A stretch of DNA of 33,161 nucleotides, from positions 1 to 33,161 of the forward strand of contig JAPJNA010000055.1 in assembly GCA_026461395.1 (NCBI GenBank), given 5' to 3'. The DNA comes from Chthoniobacterales bacterium (lineage in GTDB: Bacteria; Verrucomicrobiota; Verrucomicrobiia; Chthoniobacterales; UBA6821). Every line of letters starts with the position of its first letter. Positions within the stretch are counted from its first letter, which is position 1. Both the position numbers and the translations under genes were made by a program. Under the pieces are notes generated by a model. It saw nothing but the letters and a program-made list of their open reading frames with translations. It was not told where the DNA came from and did not search any database. Of this stretch, positions 1-6,328 are shown piece by piece.

Positions 1-996
1 AGAGTAGTCTTCCCGATTTTCATTTTCGAGGCTGACCTGTCTCAAACCGGAAAGGGATTCCTGACCAAGCTAATTGGGCTGATTTACCATGAAATCTTCA
101 GCCTTGTCGCGCAGCCGAACAGGGGGGTAGGAAGCTTCGACGAGTCGCTTGGAAAAGCTCTGCTCCGTGGGCGTCCGTTGATATGCCTTGATAATCTGCG
201 AGGTAAACTGGACTCGCCAATTTTAGAAAGCTTTACCACCGCAAGTGGCAAAGTTCACGCTAGGGCTCTTCGGGCGGATGGGGAGGTCGACAGCCGCTAC
301 TATGTGCTGTACGCCACCAGTAACGGCATCGAGAGCACTCAGGATATAGCGAACAGGATGTGCGTGACGCGTCTCCTGCATCAACCCCGTGCTTACCAAT
401 GGCACCAGTGGCCTGAGGGGTCGCTGCTAAAGCATGTTGAAAAAAACCGCGGTCTCTACCTGGGCGCCATTTGCACTATCCTCCGCGAGTGGATTGATAG
501 GGGATCGCCATCCATTGAATGCCACCACGACCAGCGCGAGTGGGCAGGCGCGATGAACTGGATCGTGCAGGAAACACTTCATCTGCCGCCCCTCATGGAA
601 GGTCACGAGGAAATTCAAAAACGCGCAGTCACACCCGGTTATGGGTTCCTCAGGGAGATTGCACTTGTGATCAAGGATACGGAGAAGACTTTGACGGCAG
701 CCCAGATTGTTGATCTCGCACAAACCGAAGGCATCCCCTTACCAGGATGGAAGGTTGGCCGGATGGATGAAAACGGCGAACTCAAACACATGGGCACAAT
801 CCTCGGGAAATGTTTCGCCGAAGGCGATGTAATCGACATTGAGGGGACCATCATCACCCGAAGTGAAATCAGTGTGTCACGTGAAGACGGGCAGGGGAGT
901 TTCCAAAAGAAGACCTACACATTCCGCAAGGAGGGACACATCCACACCCCGATTGTTCGTGGATTCAAGAATCTTCCCGAAAAACGATCCCGCTAA
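1..996 (+). CDS. AAA+/SF3-type helicase, C-terminal part (5' end outside window)
   Basis: The reading frame is open from base 1, so only the last 331 residues are seen and an internal ATG at 178 is not the real start. An NTPase core is visible: a Walker A-like TGKG near residue 17, a Walker B-like stretch LICLDN near residues 59-64, a sensor-1-like strand ending in ATSN near residue 107, and an arginine-finger-like NRM/TRL segment just after. This order fits the helicase domain of phage or plasmid primase-helicases. The C-terminal third looks like winged-helix material. It probably unwinds DNA during replication of the mobile element. The gene stops inside the first unit of a 9-bp repeat array. 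ATPase assignment is fairly sure; the exact family is inferred because the N-terminus is missing. Confidence 0.65.
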   Translation, partial: RVVFPIFIFEADLSQTGKGFLTKLIGLIYHEIFSLVAQPNRGVGSFDESLGKALLRGRPLICLDNLRGKLDSPILESFTTASGKVHARALRADGEVDSRYYVLYATSNGIESTQDIANRMCVTRLLHQPRAYQWHQWPEGSLLKHVEKNRGLYLGAICTILREWIDRGSPSIECHHDQREWAGAMNWIVQETLHLPPLMEGHEEIQKRAVTPGYGFLREIALVIKDTEKTLTAAQIVDLAQTEGIPLPGWKVGRMDENGELKHMGTILGKCFAEGDVIDIEGTIITRSEISVSREDGQGSFQKKTYTFRKEGHIHTPIVRGFKNLPEKRSR

Positions 997-1138
997 CCAC
1001 ACCAACCACACCAACCACAGTAACCCCTCCTGCTTTTTCTCCGAGGGGGATATCAAAAGTGGGAACGATACAGCCGGTGCGCTAACTTTTCTAAAAGAAA
1101 GTTAGTTGCACTTGCTGTGGTTGCTGTGGCTACTGTGC
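995..1138. repeat. Inverted array of 9-bp iteron-like repeats around a hairpin
   Basis: Left arm: CCACACCAA at 997-1005 and 1006-1014, then CCACAGTAA at 1015-1023. Right arm, read on the minus strand: CCACAGCAA at 1112-1120 and 1121-1129, then GCACAGTAG at 1130-1138. So three 9-mers on each side face each other. Between them an 8-bp perfect stem (CTAACTTT 1082-1089 with AAAGTTAG 1098-1105) encloses an 8-base loop. The array directly follows a helicase gene, which suggests a replication origin, a transfer site or a protein-bound termination site. The repeats and stem are seen; the function is inferred. Confidence 0.6.
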
Positions 1139-1209
1139 TAATATTATTACTGCGGCATATTCTAAAAGAGTTTATAAAAATAGACGAGGGCTCTTTGGTA
1201 TGATATTAT

Positions 1210-1428
1210 ATGCTGGTATTTATGAGTTTATCAGACCTACTTTCAGGAAGAACCAGTGCGGAAGTTGCTTGGGAACGCAAGCAGGCTGAGGAGGCATTGC
1301 TCCGTGCAGAACACCACCAGCACGAGGCACTCCTCCGTGCCCTACGTTGCTTCGGCGCTGACCTCCCGACTGGTGATGAGCTGTTCAAACGCTGGGGGAT
1401 AGACAGGACGAGGGTAAAATCACGATGA
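1210..1428 (+). CDS. Small protein of unknown function, coupled to next gene
   Basis: This 72-residue protein has a charged, helix-forming middle rich in Glu, Ala, Gln and His (roughly residues 18-45) and could form a short coiled coil. I do not recognise a family. An in-frame ATG at 1222 is an alternative start. Its stop overlaps the start of the next gene in an ATGA arrangement (1425-1428), so the two are probably translated together. That overlap is the main reason to believe the gene is real. Its place between two replication-like genes suggests an accessory role in element replication, which is a guess. Confidence 0.5.
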   Translation: MLVFMSLSDLLSGRTSAEVAWERKQAEEALLRAEHHQHEALLRALRCFGADLPTGDELFKRWGIDRTRVKSR

Positions 1429-2102
1429 ATGCTTGGTGGCAACAGCACGCACCCCGGGCATTGGAGTTGTACGGGCCTCCACTGCTCTCCAACGGTTCCG
1501 TAAATCACGAAATTCTCGGTGCTGCATTGGGTGAACTGCCCATTGCCCTAGTCTATAGCCGAGATGATGGGTCGTTTTGGTACAACGACTATGCCCGGGG
1601 AGGCTTTTGCAGGACGAGTAGAGAGCGCGTGGAGATCCTGTTTAAAATCATCGTGGGCAAAGCCGCAGCAGAGGAGCCAGCATCAACACGCAACGTGATT
1701 TTCATGCTTAGGGATCACGCCAAAAAGGTGGTAGACGCTGCCAGAGCAATCCTGGAAGTTGATCCGGGGTATTGGGAAAAGAACAAGAGGGTTCAGGGAG
1801 GGTCTGTTGAAAAGATCACGCCAAAAGAAGGCATTGCCGGCTTTGTGAGTGAGGTGGCCCAGTCAACTGAAGATAAGGATCTGCCGGTGGCTTTGGTTTA
1901 CACGGCCTATTCAAGGTATTGCCATCAGAAAGGAGGCAAACCACTTCCGAAAATGAAGTTTATCAAGGAAGCAACGCAGGAGATCAGCACTCAGCATGGA
2001 TCAAAAATGCGAAACGATCTGCGTGATGATGGGGGGAAGCTCACCCGTGGTTGGAAGAGTCTCAGTCTCAGGATGGATTTGTCCGGGTTGTCCGAGCGTT
2101 AA
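1425..2102 (+). CDS. Primase/helicase C-terminus-like protein of the element
   Basis: This 225-residue protein begins in an ATGA overlap with the upstream small gene. Its C-terminal part (about residues 150-195), with ALVYTAYSRYC followed by GGKPLPKMKF, resembles the winged-helix C-terminal domain of phage P4-type or D5-type primase-helicases, where a segment like Y..YC...G.KPL.K..F is common. No ATPase motif is present. It may be a DNA-binding partner of the helicase encoded just upstream. Four 9-bp direct repeats begin inside its last codons. Function is inferred from a short motif and from context only. Confidence 0.5.
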   Translation: MNAWWQQHAPRALELYGPPLLSNGSVNHEILGAALGELPIALVYSRDDGSFWYNDYARGGFCRTSRERVEILFKIIVGKAAAEEPASTRNVIFMLRDHAKKVVDAARAILEVDPGYWEKNKRVQGGSVEKITPKEGIAGFVSEVAQSTEDKDLPVALVYTAYSRYCHQKGGKPLPKMKFIKEATQEISTQHGSKMRNDLRDDGGKLTRGWKSLSLRMDLSGLSER

Positions 2103-2122
2103 TCCTGTCCGGATTGTCCGAA
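2079..2122. repeat. Four 9-bp direct repeats (TTGTCCGRR)
   Basis: Units are TTGTCCGGG (2079-2087), TTGTCCGAG (2088-2096), CTGTCCGGA (2105-2113) and TTGTCCGAA (2114-2122): two head-to-tail pairs whose starts are 26 bp apart. They span the 3' end of the upstream gene and the gap before the convergent XRE gene. The period equals that of the array at 995-1138, but the sequence differs. Confidence 0.6.
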
Positions 2123-2125
2123 CAG

Positions 2126-2335
2126 CTACTCCGGGAATACATCCCTCAGTCGTACCTTGAGCTTCTTTAAAAGGGTTTCAAGACTTGTGAGGGTCAGGTT
2201 TTGCTCACCACGTTCCAAGCGCTGAAGACTGGAGTTACTGATACCTGTCTTGCGGGCAAACTGAGCAAAAGTCATCTCTCCCCTGGTAGCGCGGAGGTAG
2301 TGGCCGAGTTGTTGTTTGAGTGTTGCCCTTGGCAC
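2126..2335 (-). CDS. XRE-family helix-turn-helix repressor
   Basis: This 69-residue protein is almost entirely one XRE/Cro-C1 domain: MTFAQFARKTGISNSSLQRLERG contains helices 2 and 3 with the usual Leu-x-Arg-Leu-Glu-Arg-Gly recognition segment, followed by SLETLLKKLKV. The start is a GTG at 2335. It is transcribed away from the envelope-type cluster that begins at 2416, and a perfect 16-bp palindrome lies between the two starts. Small single-domain XRE proteins usually dimerise on such sites, so it probably represses itself and the divergent cluster. The family is sure; the regulatory targets are inferred. Confidence 0.85.
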   Translation of the reverse strand: MPRATLKQQLGHYLRATRGEMTFAQFARKTGISNSSLQRLERGEQNLTLTSLETLLKKLKVRLRDVFPE

Positions 2336-2358
2336 AGGGCGAGAGTGGATAATACTTT

Positions 2359-2374
2359 AAACCATATGTGGTTT
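2359..2374. promoter_or_regulatory. Candidate operator between divergent XRE gene and membrane-protein gene
   Basis: A perfect inverted repeat, AAACCA-TATG-TGGTTT. On the minus strand a -10-like TATTAT (about 2347-2352) lies just downstream, so a bound repressor would cover the likely XRE promoter. No convincing -35 box was found. Confidence 0.5.
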
Positions 2375-2415
2375 TTTGGGTTGTACAGTTTTTCGGGAGA
2401 TATACATTGCAGGGC

Positions 2416-2868
2416 ATGAGCTTAGTCTATGTAGATGCTTCAAAACTCAAATCCCAGGCCATCACCCGAAAGATTGACCGGGCAATCGAAGAAGGAGAGT
2501 CCATAATACTTGAATTCCGTTCAGGTAAGGAAGTGAGCCCGGAGCGTATTTTACGTATCCTCAAAGCCTCTGCGTTTCAGAAGCGCTTAAACCTTGTAAT
2601 ACGGGATGCCTCGCTTAAGGAATTCGTCAAGAACGGGATTACAGGGGCTCTGCTCGGAGGAGCTGCTGGATTGCTCGCAAAAGTACTCCCCAGGCTGCTC
2701 GGTTTGGTTGTCGCCACTGGACCAGTTTCTCTTCCAGCAGTATTGGTGGCTACTGGGATCGGTGCAGCTATAGGCGCACTTGTATCGGTCTGCTTGACCC
2801 CCGTCGCAGATTTAACGATCTACCGAACCAATGGGGTACAGCGGGTCAAGATTGAGTCCATGTGCTGA
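2416..2868 (+). CDS. Glycine-rich two-helix membrane protein, unknown function
   Basis: An in-frame ATG at 2368 exists, but the ATG at 2416 gives a more natural N-terminus (MSLVYVDASKLKSQ) and leaves the XRE operator outside the gene. The 150-residue product has a soluble N-terminal part of about 80 residues, then two hydrophobic stretches (roughly residues 86-107 and 109-134) rich in Gly and Ala with small-xxx-small spacing, as in glycine-zipper helices, and a short charged tail. It probably sits in the inner membrane with both ends on the same side. I do not recognise a family. As first gene of the cluster facing the XRE repressor it may be its main regulated target. Confidence 0.55.
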   Translation: MSLVYVDASKLKSQAITRKIDRAIEEGESIILEFRSGKEVSPERILRILKASAFQKRLNLVIRDASLKEFVKNGITGALLGGAAGLLAKVLPRLLGLVVATGPVSLPAVLVATGIGAAIGALVSVCLTPVADLTIYRTNGVQRVKIESMC

Positions 2869-2886
2869 TAGGATTTTTATCAGAAG

Positions 2887-3522
2887 ATGGTCATTACCCT
2901 CACCAAGCTCAACCAGGCTACAATGACTGCTCAAGGTGAGTTGGAGAGGCACGGCTTCTGGAGCGAGGGAACACGACTTCTTAGGACGGACGTATGCCTT
3001 ATCCCTATCCCTCCACCATCATGCTTCCTGGCCCTCGGTTTCTTTACCCATGGAGACGTTGGAACGCTGGGAAGGCTCGCTGGGTTTGATGTGGGAAAGA
3101 TCTACATCCCTGCCCATCTAGGAATCCTTTATAAACTGAAGGCGCTTGCCCATAAACGCATACTCTCGCTACTCGGCGGGTTGGTCCAAGGGCGATCAAG
3201 CCTGAGGGACGTGGTGCGCCACGAGTATGGTCACGCAGTTGCTCACTGGTACCCTCGATTGATCCAGCACTCAACTCGGTTCAAGGAAACCTTCGGCGGG
3301 AGCTACTGGAGAGAGGATCACAGGGATGCTGAGGATCCGAATGACTTTGTCTCCGACTACGCAATGACCATGCCCAAGGAAGATTTCGCTGAGACCTTCA
3401 TGCACTACCTCCGACATGGGGGAGAGCTCCCAAGAAAGTTCATGACTCCTGCCATCCGCAGGAAGTGGAGGTTTGTCCGGGATCTTGGCAAGGCGGTGCA
3501 CTCAGGAGAATTGAAATGGTGA
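2887..3522 (+). CDS. Putative zinc metallopeptidase (HExxH)
   Basis: This 211-residue protein carries HEYGH at residues 112-116, preceded by VVR, matching the HExxH zinc site. A downstream EDFAE at residues 165-169 supplies Glu169 as a likely third ligand, as in gluzincin-type enzymes. There is no signal peptide, so it probably acts in the cytoplasm unless exported by another route. The domain order suggests a minimal peptidase with little regulatory sequence. The stop lies just after the start of the next small gene, so translation is coupled. Substrate unknown; its neighbours (membrane protein, secreted CxxC protein, transpeptidase) suggest an envelope-related task. Confidence 0.6.
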   Translation: MVITLTKLNQATMTAQGELERHGFWSEGTRLLRTDVCLIPIPPPSCFLALGFFTHGDVGTLGRLAGFDVGKIYIPAHLGILYKLKALAHKRILSLLGGLVQGRSSLRDVVRHEYGHAVAHWYPRLIQHSTRFKETFGGSYWREDHRDAEDPNDFVSDYAMTMPKEDFAETFMHYLRHGGELPRKFMTPAIRRKWRFVRDLGKAVHSGELKW

Positions 3523-3695
3523 TGAAAACCACAATCATACTGCTACTTGCTCTAACCGCCGGCATGGCTTTGGCCGCTACCACCATCTATCGGTACCAGT
3601 GCCCCAGGTGTCATCTCATTCAGATGTACGGAGTGCCTGGTATCTACAAGTGTGCTTCAGATGGCTCAATTCTTATCCCGAAGCTCGGAAAATAA
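3516..3695 (+). CDS. Small secreted CxxC protein
   Basis: I chose the ATG at 3516 because AGGAGA at 3504-3509 lies six bases upstream; an ATG at 3522 is an alternative. The product is 59 residues: a clear signal peptide (Lys, then about 14 hydrophobic residues ending in ALA), then a short mature part with CPRC and a further Cys about 19 residues later. The cysteines could bind a metal or form a disulfide outside the cytoplasm. It overlaps the 3' end of the metallopeptidase gene, so they are probably made together. No family recognised. Confidence 0.55.
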   Translation: MVMKTTIILLLALTAGMALAATTIYRYQCPRCHLIQMYGVPGIYKCASDGSILIPKLGK

Positions 3696-3743
3696 TTCGG
3701 ACCTAGGACACTTGACGTCACCTCTGGCTGATAGTCTCCCGAT

Positions 3744-4766
3744 ATGAAACTCTACCCACTCCTCATTCTCCCCGTCGTTTTTGCCGGCTGCGCCTGCCCA
3801 TACATTCAGTCTCATACTCAGGCTTACCCAAAGCCTATCCAGCAGATCACAGATAATGCGGTAGCAGAGGCAAAGGTATCCCTTCATCCGAAGGGGATCA
3901 TCGTAATCGTTGCAGAACCCACCTCAGGCAAGATCCTGGCTATGACTGGTAATGGGGTTGGGCAGATGTACGAGCCTGGATCCACATTCAAGCCTGTGGT
4001 GGCAGTAGCAGCGTTGCAGGAAGGAAAGGTCACTCCCCAGACCAAGATCAACTGTGAGAACGGGGCTTTCACTGTTGCCGGTAAAGTCATCAAGGACCAC
4101 CACCCCTCCGGTGAGCTGACCTTCGATGAGATCCTGATGAGGAGTAGCAATATTGGTGCCGCGAAGATGGCTCTCATGCTGAAAGATCCCGTCTACTACG
4201 ACTACGTCCGTCGCTTTGGATTCGGGGACAAGACAGGCATTTCCACTCCGGGTGAAATCCAAGGCATCGTGAACCCGCCTGAGCGCTGGGATGCTCTCAC
4301 CAAAACGCGCATGGCCTTTGGTCAAAGTGTTGCCGTCACCCCGATCCAACTCACCATGGCATACTGCGCCCTTGCAAATGGTGGACTGCTCATGAAGCCG
4401 GTGGTTGGTGATGATAAGCCCATCGTGGTTCGCCGAGTTTGCTCCGCTAGTACGGCCAATATGGTGAAGAAGGCTCTCCAGAAGACCGTATCTGATAAAG
4501 GCACAGCTCCTCTTGCCCGAGTTGAGGGTGTGACTGTGGGAGGCAAAACAGGAACAGCTCAGGCAATAAGCTCCAAGGGTGGATATCTCGCCGACAAATT
4601 CATCACGAGCTTTGCGGGCTTCTTCCCTGTCAAGAATCCCAAGTACGTGATTGTCGTTGTTGTCGATCAGGCTGACCTACCACCCGAGAAAAACTACGGT
4701 GGACTGGTAGCAGCACCCATCTTCTCAGAAATTGCAGGGAAGATACTGAAGATCGGCAGCAAGTAG
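3744..4766 (+). CDS. Stand-alone penicillin-binding transpeptidase domain, predicted lipoprotein
   Basis: All three active-site motifs of penicillin-binding transpeptidases are present: STFK at residues 80-83 (nucleophile Ser80), SSN at 134-136 and KTGT at 268-271. The region around them (YEPGSTFKP, FGQSVAVTPIQL) is typical of class B enzymes of the FtsI/PBP2 type. The N-terminus has a signal peptide ending in a lipobox-like FAGC, so it is probably anchored to a membrane by lipid. At 340 residues it lacks the large N-terminal pedestal domain of class B proteins and is little more than the catalytic domain. It could crosslink peptidoglycan or, as an extra low-affinity copy, give beta-lactam tolerance. 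Its position on a mobile element is unusual. The biochemical family is very likely; its role is open. Confidence 0.85.
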   Translation: MKLYPLLILPVVFAGCACPYIQSHTQAYPKPIQQITDNAVAEAKVSLHPKGIIVIVAEPTSGKILAMTGNGVGQMYEPGSTFKPVVAVAALQEGKVTPQTKINCENGAFTVAGKVIKDHHPSGELTFDEILMRSSNIGAAKMALMLKDPVYYDYVRRFGFGDKTGISTPGEIQGIVNPPERWDALTKTRMAFGQSVAVTPIQLTMAYCALANGGLLMKPVVGDDKPIVVRRVCSASTANMVKKALQKTVSDKGTAPLARVEGVTVGGKTGTAQAISSKGGYLADKFITSFAGFFPVKNPKYVIVVVVDQADLPPEKNYGGLVAAPIFSEIAGKILKIGSK

Positions 4767-4769
4767 GCT

Positions 4770-5318
4770 ATGGAAACCGAGTTCACCTTCCCCTGGGCGG
4801 AAGCAGCTATTGACAGGATCTACAACAGCACCAATCTGCCTGAGGCAATCACAACCACCGCCGGCTACCTCACGGATATCGTCGACGAATTTTGGAGGTT
4901 AAATCGGGTTGTTGATGAGGATGCGGAATACCTGCCCTTTATCAATGAGAACATTGCTGGGCTTGATGACGAGACACCACAGATGAGTCGAGATTTATTG
5001 GAGGCTTCTCGTGAAATCCTCAAAATCTACGCCATGTTGCCAAGCATGGAGGAGTGGGAGGTAGAATTCGAAGCAACCCAGCGACTAGCTCCCTACCTGG
5101 ATCCCCAGATTGATCGCTTGGAAGGGGTGTGGGTAATCTTAGGCAACATGATTGCCCATCATCAGGGCTGGGTTGAGGGCGAAGCGAGCGAGCTGACCGA
5201 AGCACTCCACGAAGCACTCCATGAGGAGTTGATCATGGAAAAGGACTGGCCAATAGAATTCCCTGAAGAACGCCCTCCAGACGGCAGGGAAGAGTTCACC
5301 AACGTGGGGGGGGACTGA
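4770..5318 (+). CDS. Acidic helical protein of unknown function
   Basis: The 182-residue product starts three bases after the transpeptidase stop and is probably cotranscribed with it. It is rich in Asp and Glu, mostly helical in appearance, with no signal peptide or membrane segment. A C-terminal stretch repeats EALHEALHEE-like turns near residue 150. No family recognised. The acidic composition would fit a protein-binding partner or inhibitor, for example an immunity-like or DNA-mimic protein, but nothing in the sequence proves this. Its stop codon lies within the loop of a possible terminator hairpin. Confidence 0.55.
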   Translation: METEFTFPWAEAAIDRIYNSTNLPEAITTTAGYLTDIVDEFWRLNRVVDEDAEYLPFINENIAGLDDETPQMSRDLLEASREILKIYAMLPSMEEWEVEFEATQRLAPYLDPQIDRLEGVWVILGNMIAHHQGWVEGEASELTEALHEALHEELIMEKDWPIEFPEERPPDGREEFTNVGGD

Positions 5319-5335
5319 CCCCCTCCCATTTTTCC
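5305..5335 (+). terminator. Possible rho-independent terminator overlapping the stop codon
   Basis: A run of eight G is followed after the stop codon by CCCCC-TCCC and then five T. The G and C runs can pair as a stem with the stop codon in the loop, ending the 2416-5318 cluster. Confidence 0.5.
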
Positions 5336-5343
5336 GTATATTA

Positions 5344-5385
5344 CGTGGTATAACACCACGAGACGAGATCTTCAGCTATCTGAAG
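5344..5385 (+). promoter_or_regulatory. Two perfect hairpins in the leader of a 30-residue peptide gene
   Basis: Hairpin 1 is CGTGGT-ATAAC-ACCACG (5344-5360). Hairpin 2 is CTTCAG-CTAT-CTGAAG (5370-5385). They sit upstream of a very strong ribosome-binding site at 5403-5409. They may stabilise the messenger or serve as protein-binding palindromes. Confidence 0.45.
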
Positions 5386-5417
5386 GTCCATTAAGTCTCA
5401 AAAGGAGGTGAAAAGCC

Positions 5418-5510
5418 ATGAATACAGCCTGGCTGCGTGTCCTTGTCTCGGTCCTGGGTTCTGTTGCGTCATCAATCGCAACCGAAGTCTTGAATCGAAA
5501 GGGGAAGTAA
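5418..5510 (+). CDS. 30-residue hydrophobic peptide with near-perfect ribosome-binding site
   Basis: ATG at 5418 is preceded by AAGGAGGTGA (5402-5411), an almost full anti-SD match with good spacing, which is rare in this window. The peptide has a short polar start, a hydrophobic or amphipathic helix (AWLRVLVSVLGSVASSIA) and a basic tail ending in NRKGK. This shape is typical of small membrane peptides, including some toxins, phage-type peptides and membrane-protein regulators. No family recognised. It lies between a terminator-like hairpin upstream and a ribbon-helix-helix-like gene downstream. The ribosome-binding site is the main evidence that it is translated. Confidence 0.5.
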   Translation: MNTAWLRVLVSVLGSVASSIATEVLNRKGK

Positions 5511-5582
5511 CGCGCAAAGAATGAGTGGGCCCACTCAGGGCTGTCTACTCGGCACCTCCGGCAACCAACCAACCTCAACCCA

Positions 5583-5759
5583 ATGACCAAAACACGTCAT
5601 TACACACCGGAACTAAGCCGGGAACTGGTCAGGAAGCTCTACTTTGCCGCCAAGGCAGAGGGAATCCCCATGACAAGGTGGCTCAACCGTCTTGTAGATG
5701 GGGCTCTCAAGGAGCTTTCAGAGACCAGCAACAACCAGGGGGCCGTAGAAGCCGCCTAA
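5583..5759 (+). CDS. Small ribbon-helix-helix-like protein
   Basis: This 58-residue reading frame starts at ATG 5583 and ends just before a strong terminator. The central part (LVRKLYFAAKAEGIPMTRW followed by LNRLVDGALKEL) has the pattern of MetJ/Arc-type ribbon-helix-helix proteins: a short strand, a helix with alternating Ala and Lys, a turn at GIPMT, then a second amphipathic helix. Such proteins bind DNA as dimers and often regulate plasmid or element genes. A longer overlapping frame in another phase starting at 5525 has a low-complexity composition here and is less credible. Assignment is by pattern only. Confidence 0.5.
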   Translation: MTKTRHYTPELSRELVRKLYFAAKAEGIPMTRWLNRLVDGALKELSETSNNQGAVEAA

Positions 5760-5787
5760 AACAACAACACAGTCTAGTCATGAATCG

Positions 5788-5812
5788 GGCTCCTTTTATC
5801 GGGAGCCTTTTT
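5788..5812 (+). terminator. Rho-independent terminator
   Basis: GGCTCC (5788-5793) and GGAGCC (5802-5807) form a perfect 6-bp stem with an 8-base loop, followed by five T (5808-5812). It ends the transcript that includes the two small genes upstream. Confidence 0.8.
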
Positions 5813-5842
5813 CTGTGCCTTGGACGCATCAAAAACAACAAC

Positions 5843-6328
5843 ATGCCAGTTATCATAACAGCCTCGGTCAGCAAGAAAGTTGGCCAGGCAAATTACGGTT
5901 CAGCGGGATTCTCGCTGACAGTTCAATCAGAGGTTTCAAATCTCAATCAAGTCGCCGAGGCAAGTCATCAGCTCTACACCTTACTCAATGACTCCGTTAA
6001 CGCGGAACTCAATGGGGATAAGGAGCCAGAGAAGCGCGCTGAGTGGCCAAAGCTGGAGCGCAATACCTCAACGCATCAGAACTCATCCAACGGGGTATCA
6101 CCTATATGGCGCTGTTCGGATAAACAGAAGGCGCTAATCGGAAAGCTGATCGCGGATCACCACCTTGAGAGGGAGGACGTTGAGAAACTCAGCCTTGAAC
6201 TCTTCGGTACGGCTCACCTTCATACCCTACACAAAATGCAGGCCAGTGGGTTGATTGACCGCCTCATTGAAGAGCATGGAGGCAAGAACAAGCGCGGTAC
6301 AACCCCTGCAAATTGGAGGGGTAAATGA
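5843..6328 (+). CDS. Conserved-looking mobile-element protein of unknown function
   Basis: The frame is open from 5525, but a terminator at 5788-5812 and the sequence character argue for the ATG at 5843 (MPVIITASVSKKVG), giving 161 residues. The N-terminal segment ITASVSKKVGQANYGSAGF is strand-rich and resembles, as far as I remember, small proteins on elements of Planctomycetota and Verrucomicrobiota; I cannot name a function. The C-terminal half (about residues 90-150) is helical and charged, with a DKQKALIGKLI segment like those near recombination proteins. The stop overlaps the start of the nuclease gene (ATGA at 6325), so the two probably work together on DNA. Confidence 0.6.
   Translation: MPVIITASVSKKVGQANYGSAGFSLTVQSEVSNLNQVAEASHQLYTLLNDSVNAELNGDKEPEKRAEWPKLERNTSTHQNSSNGVSPIWRCSDKQKALIGKLIADHHLEREDVEKLSLELFGTAHLHTLHKMQASGLIDRLIEEHGGKNKRGTTPANWRGK

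Noticed and set aside
995-1138. CRISPR array
   Set aside because: The repeats are 9 bp and contiguous with no spacers, and no array-like pattern occurs elsewhere in the window. The Cas4-like nuclease stands without other Cas genes.
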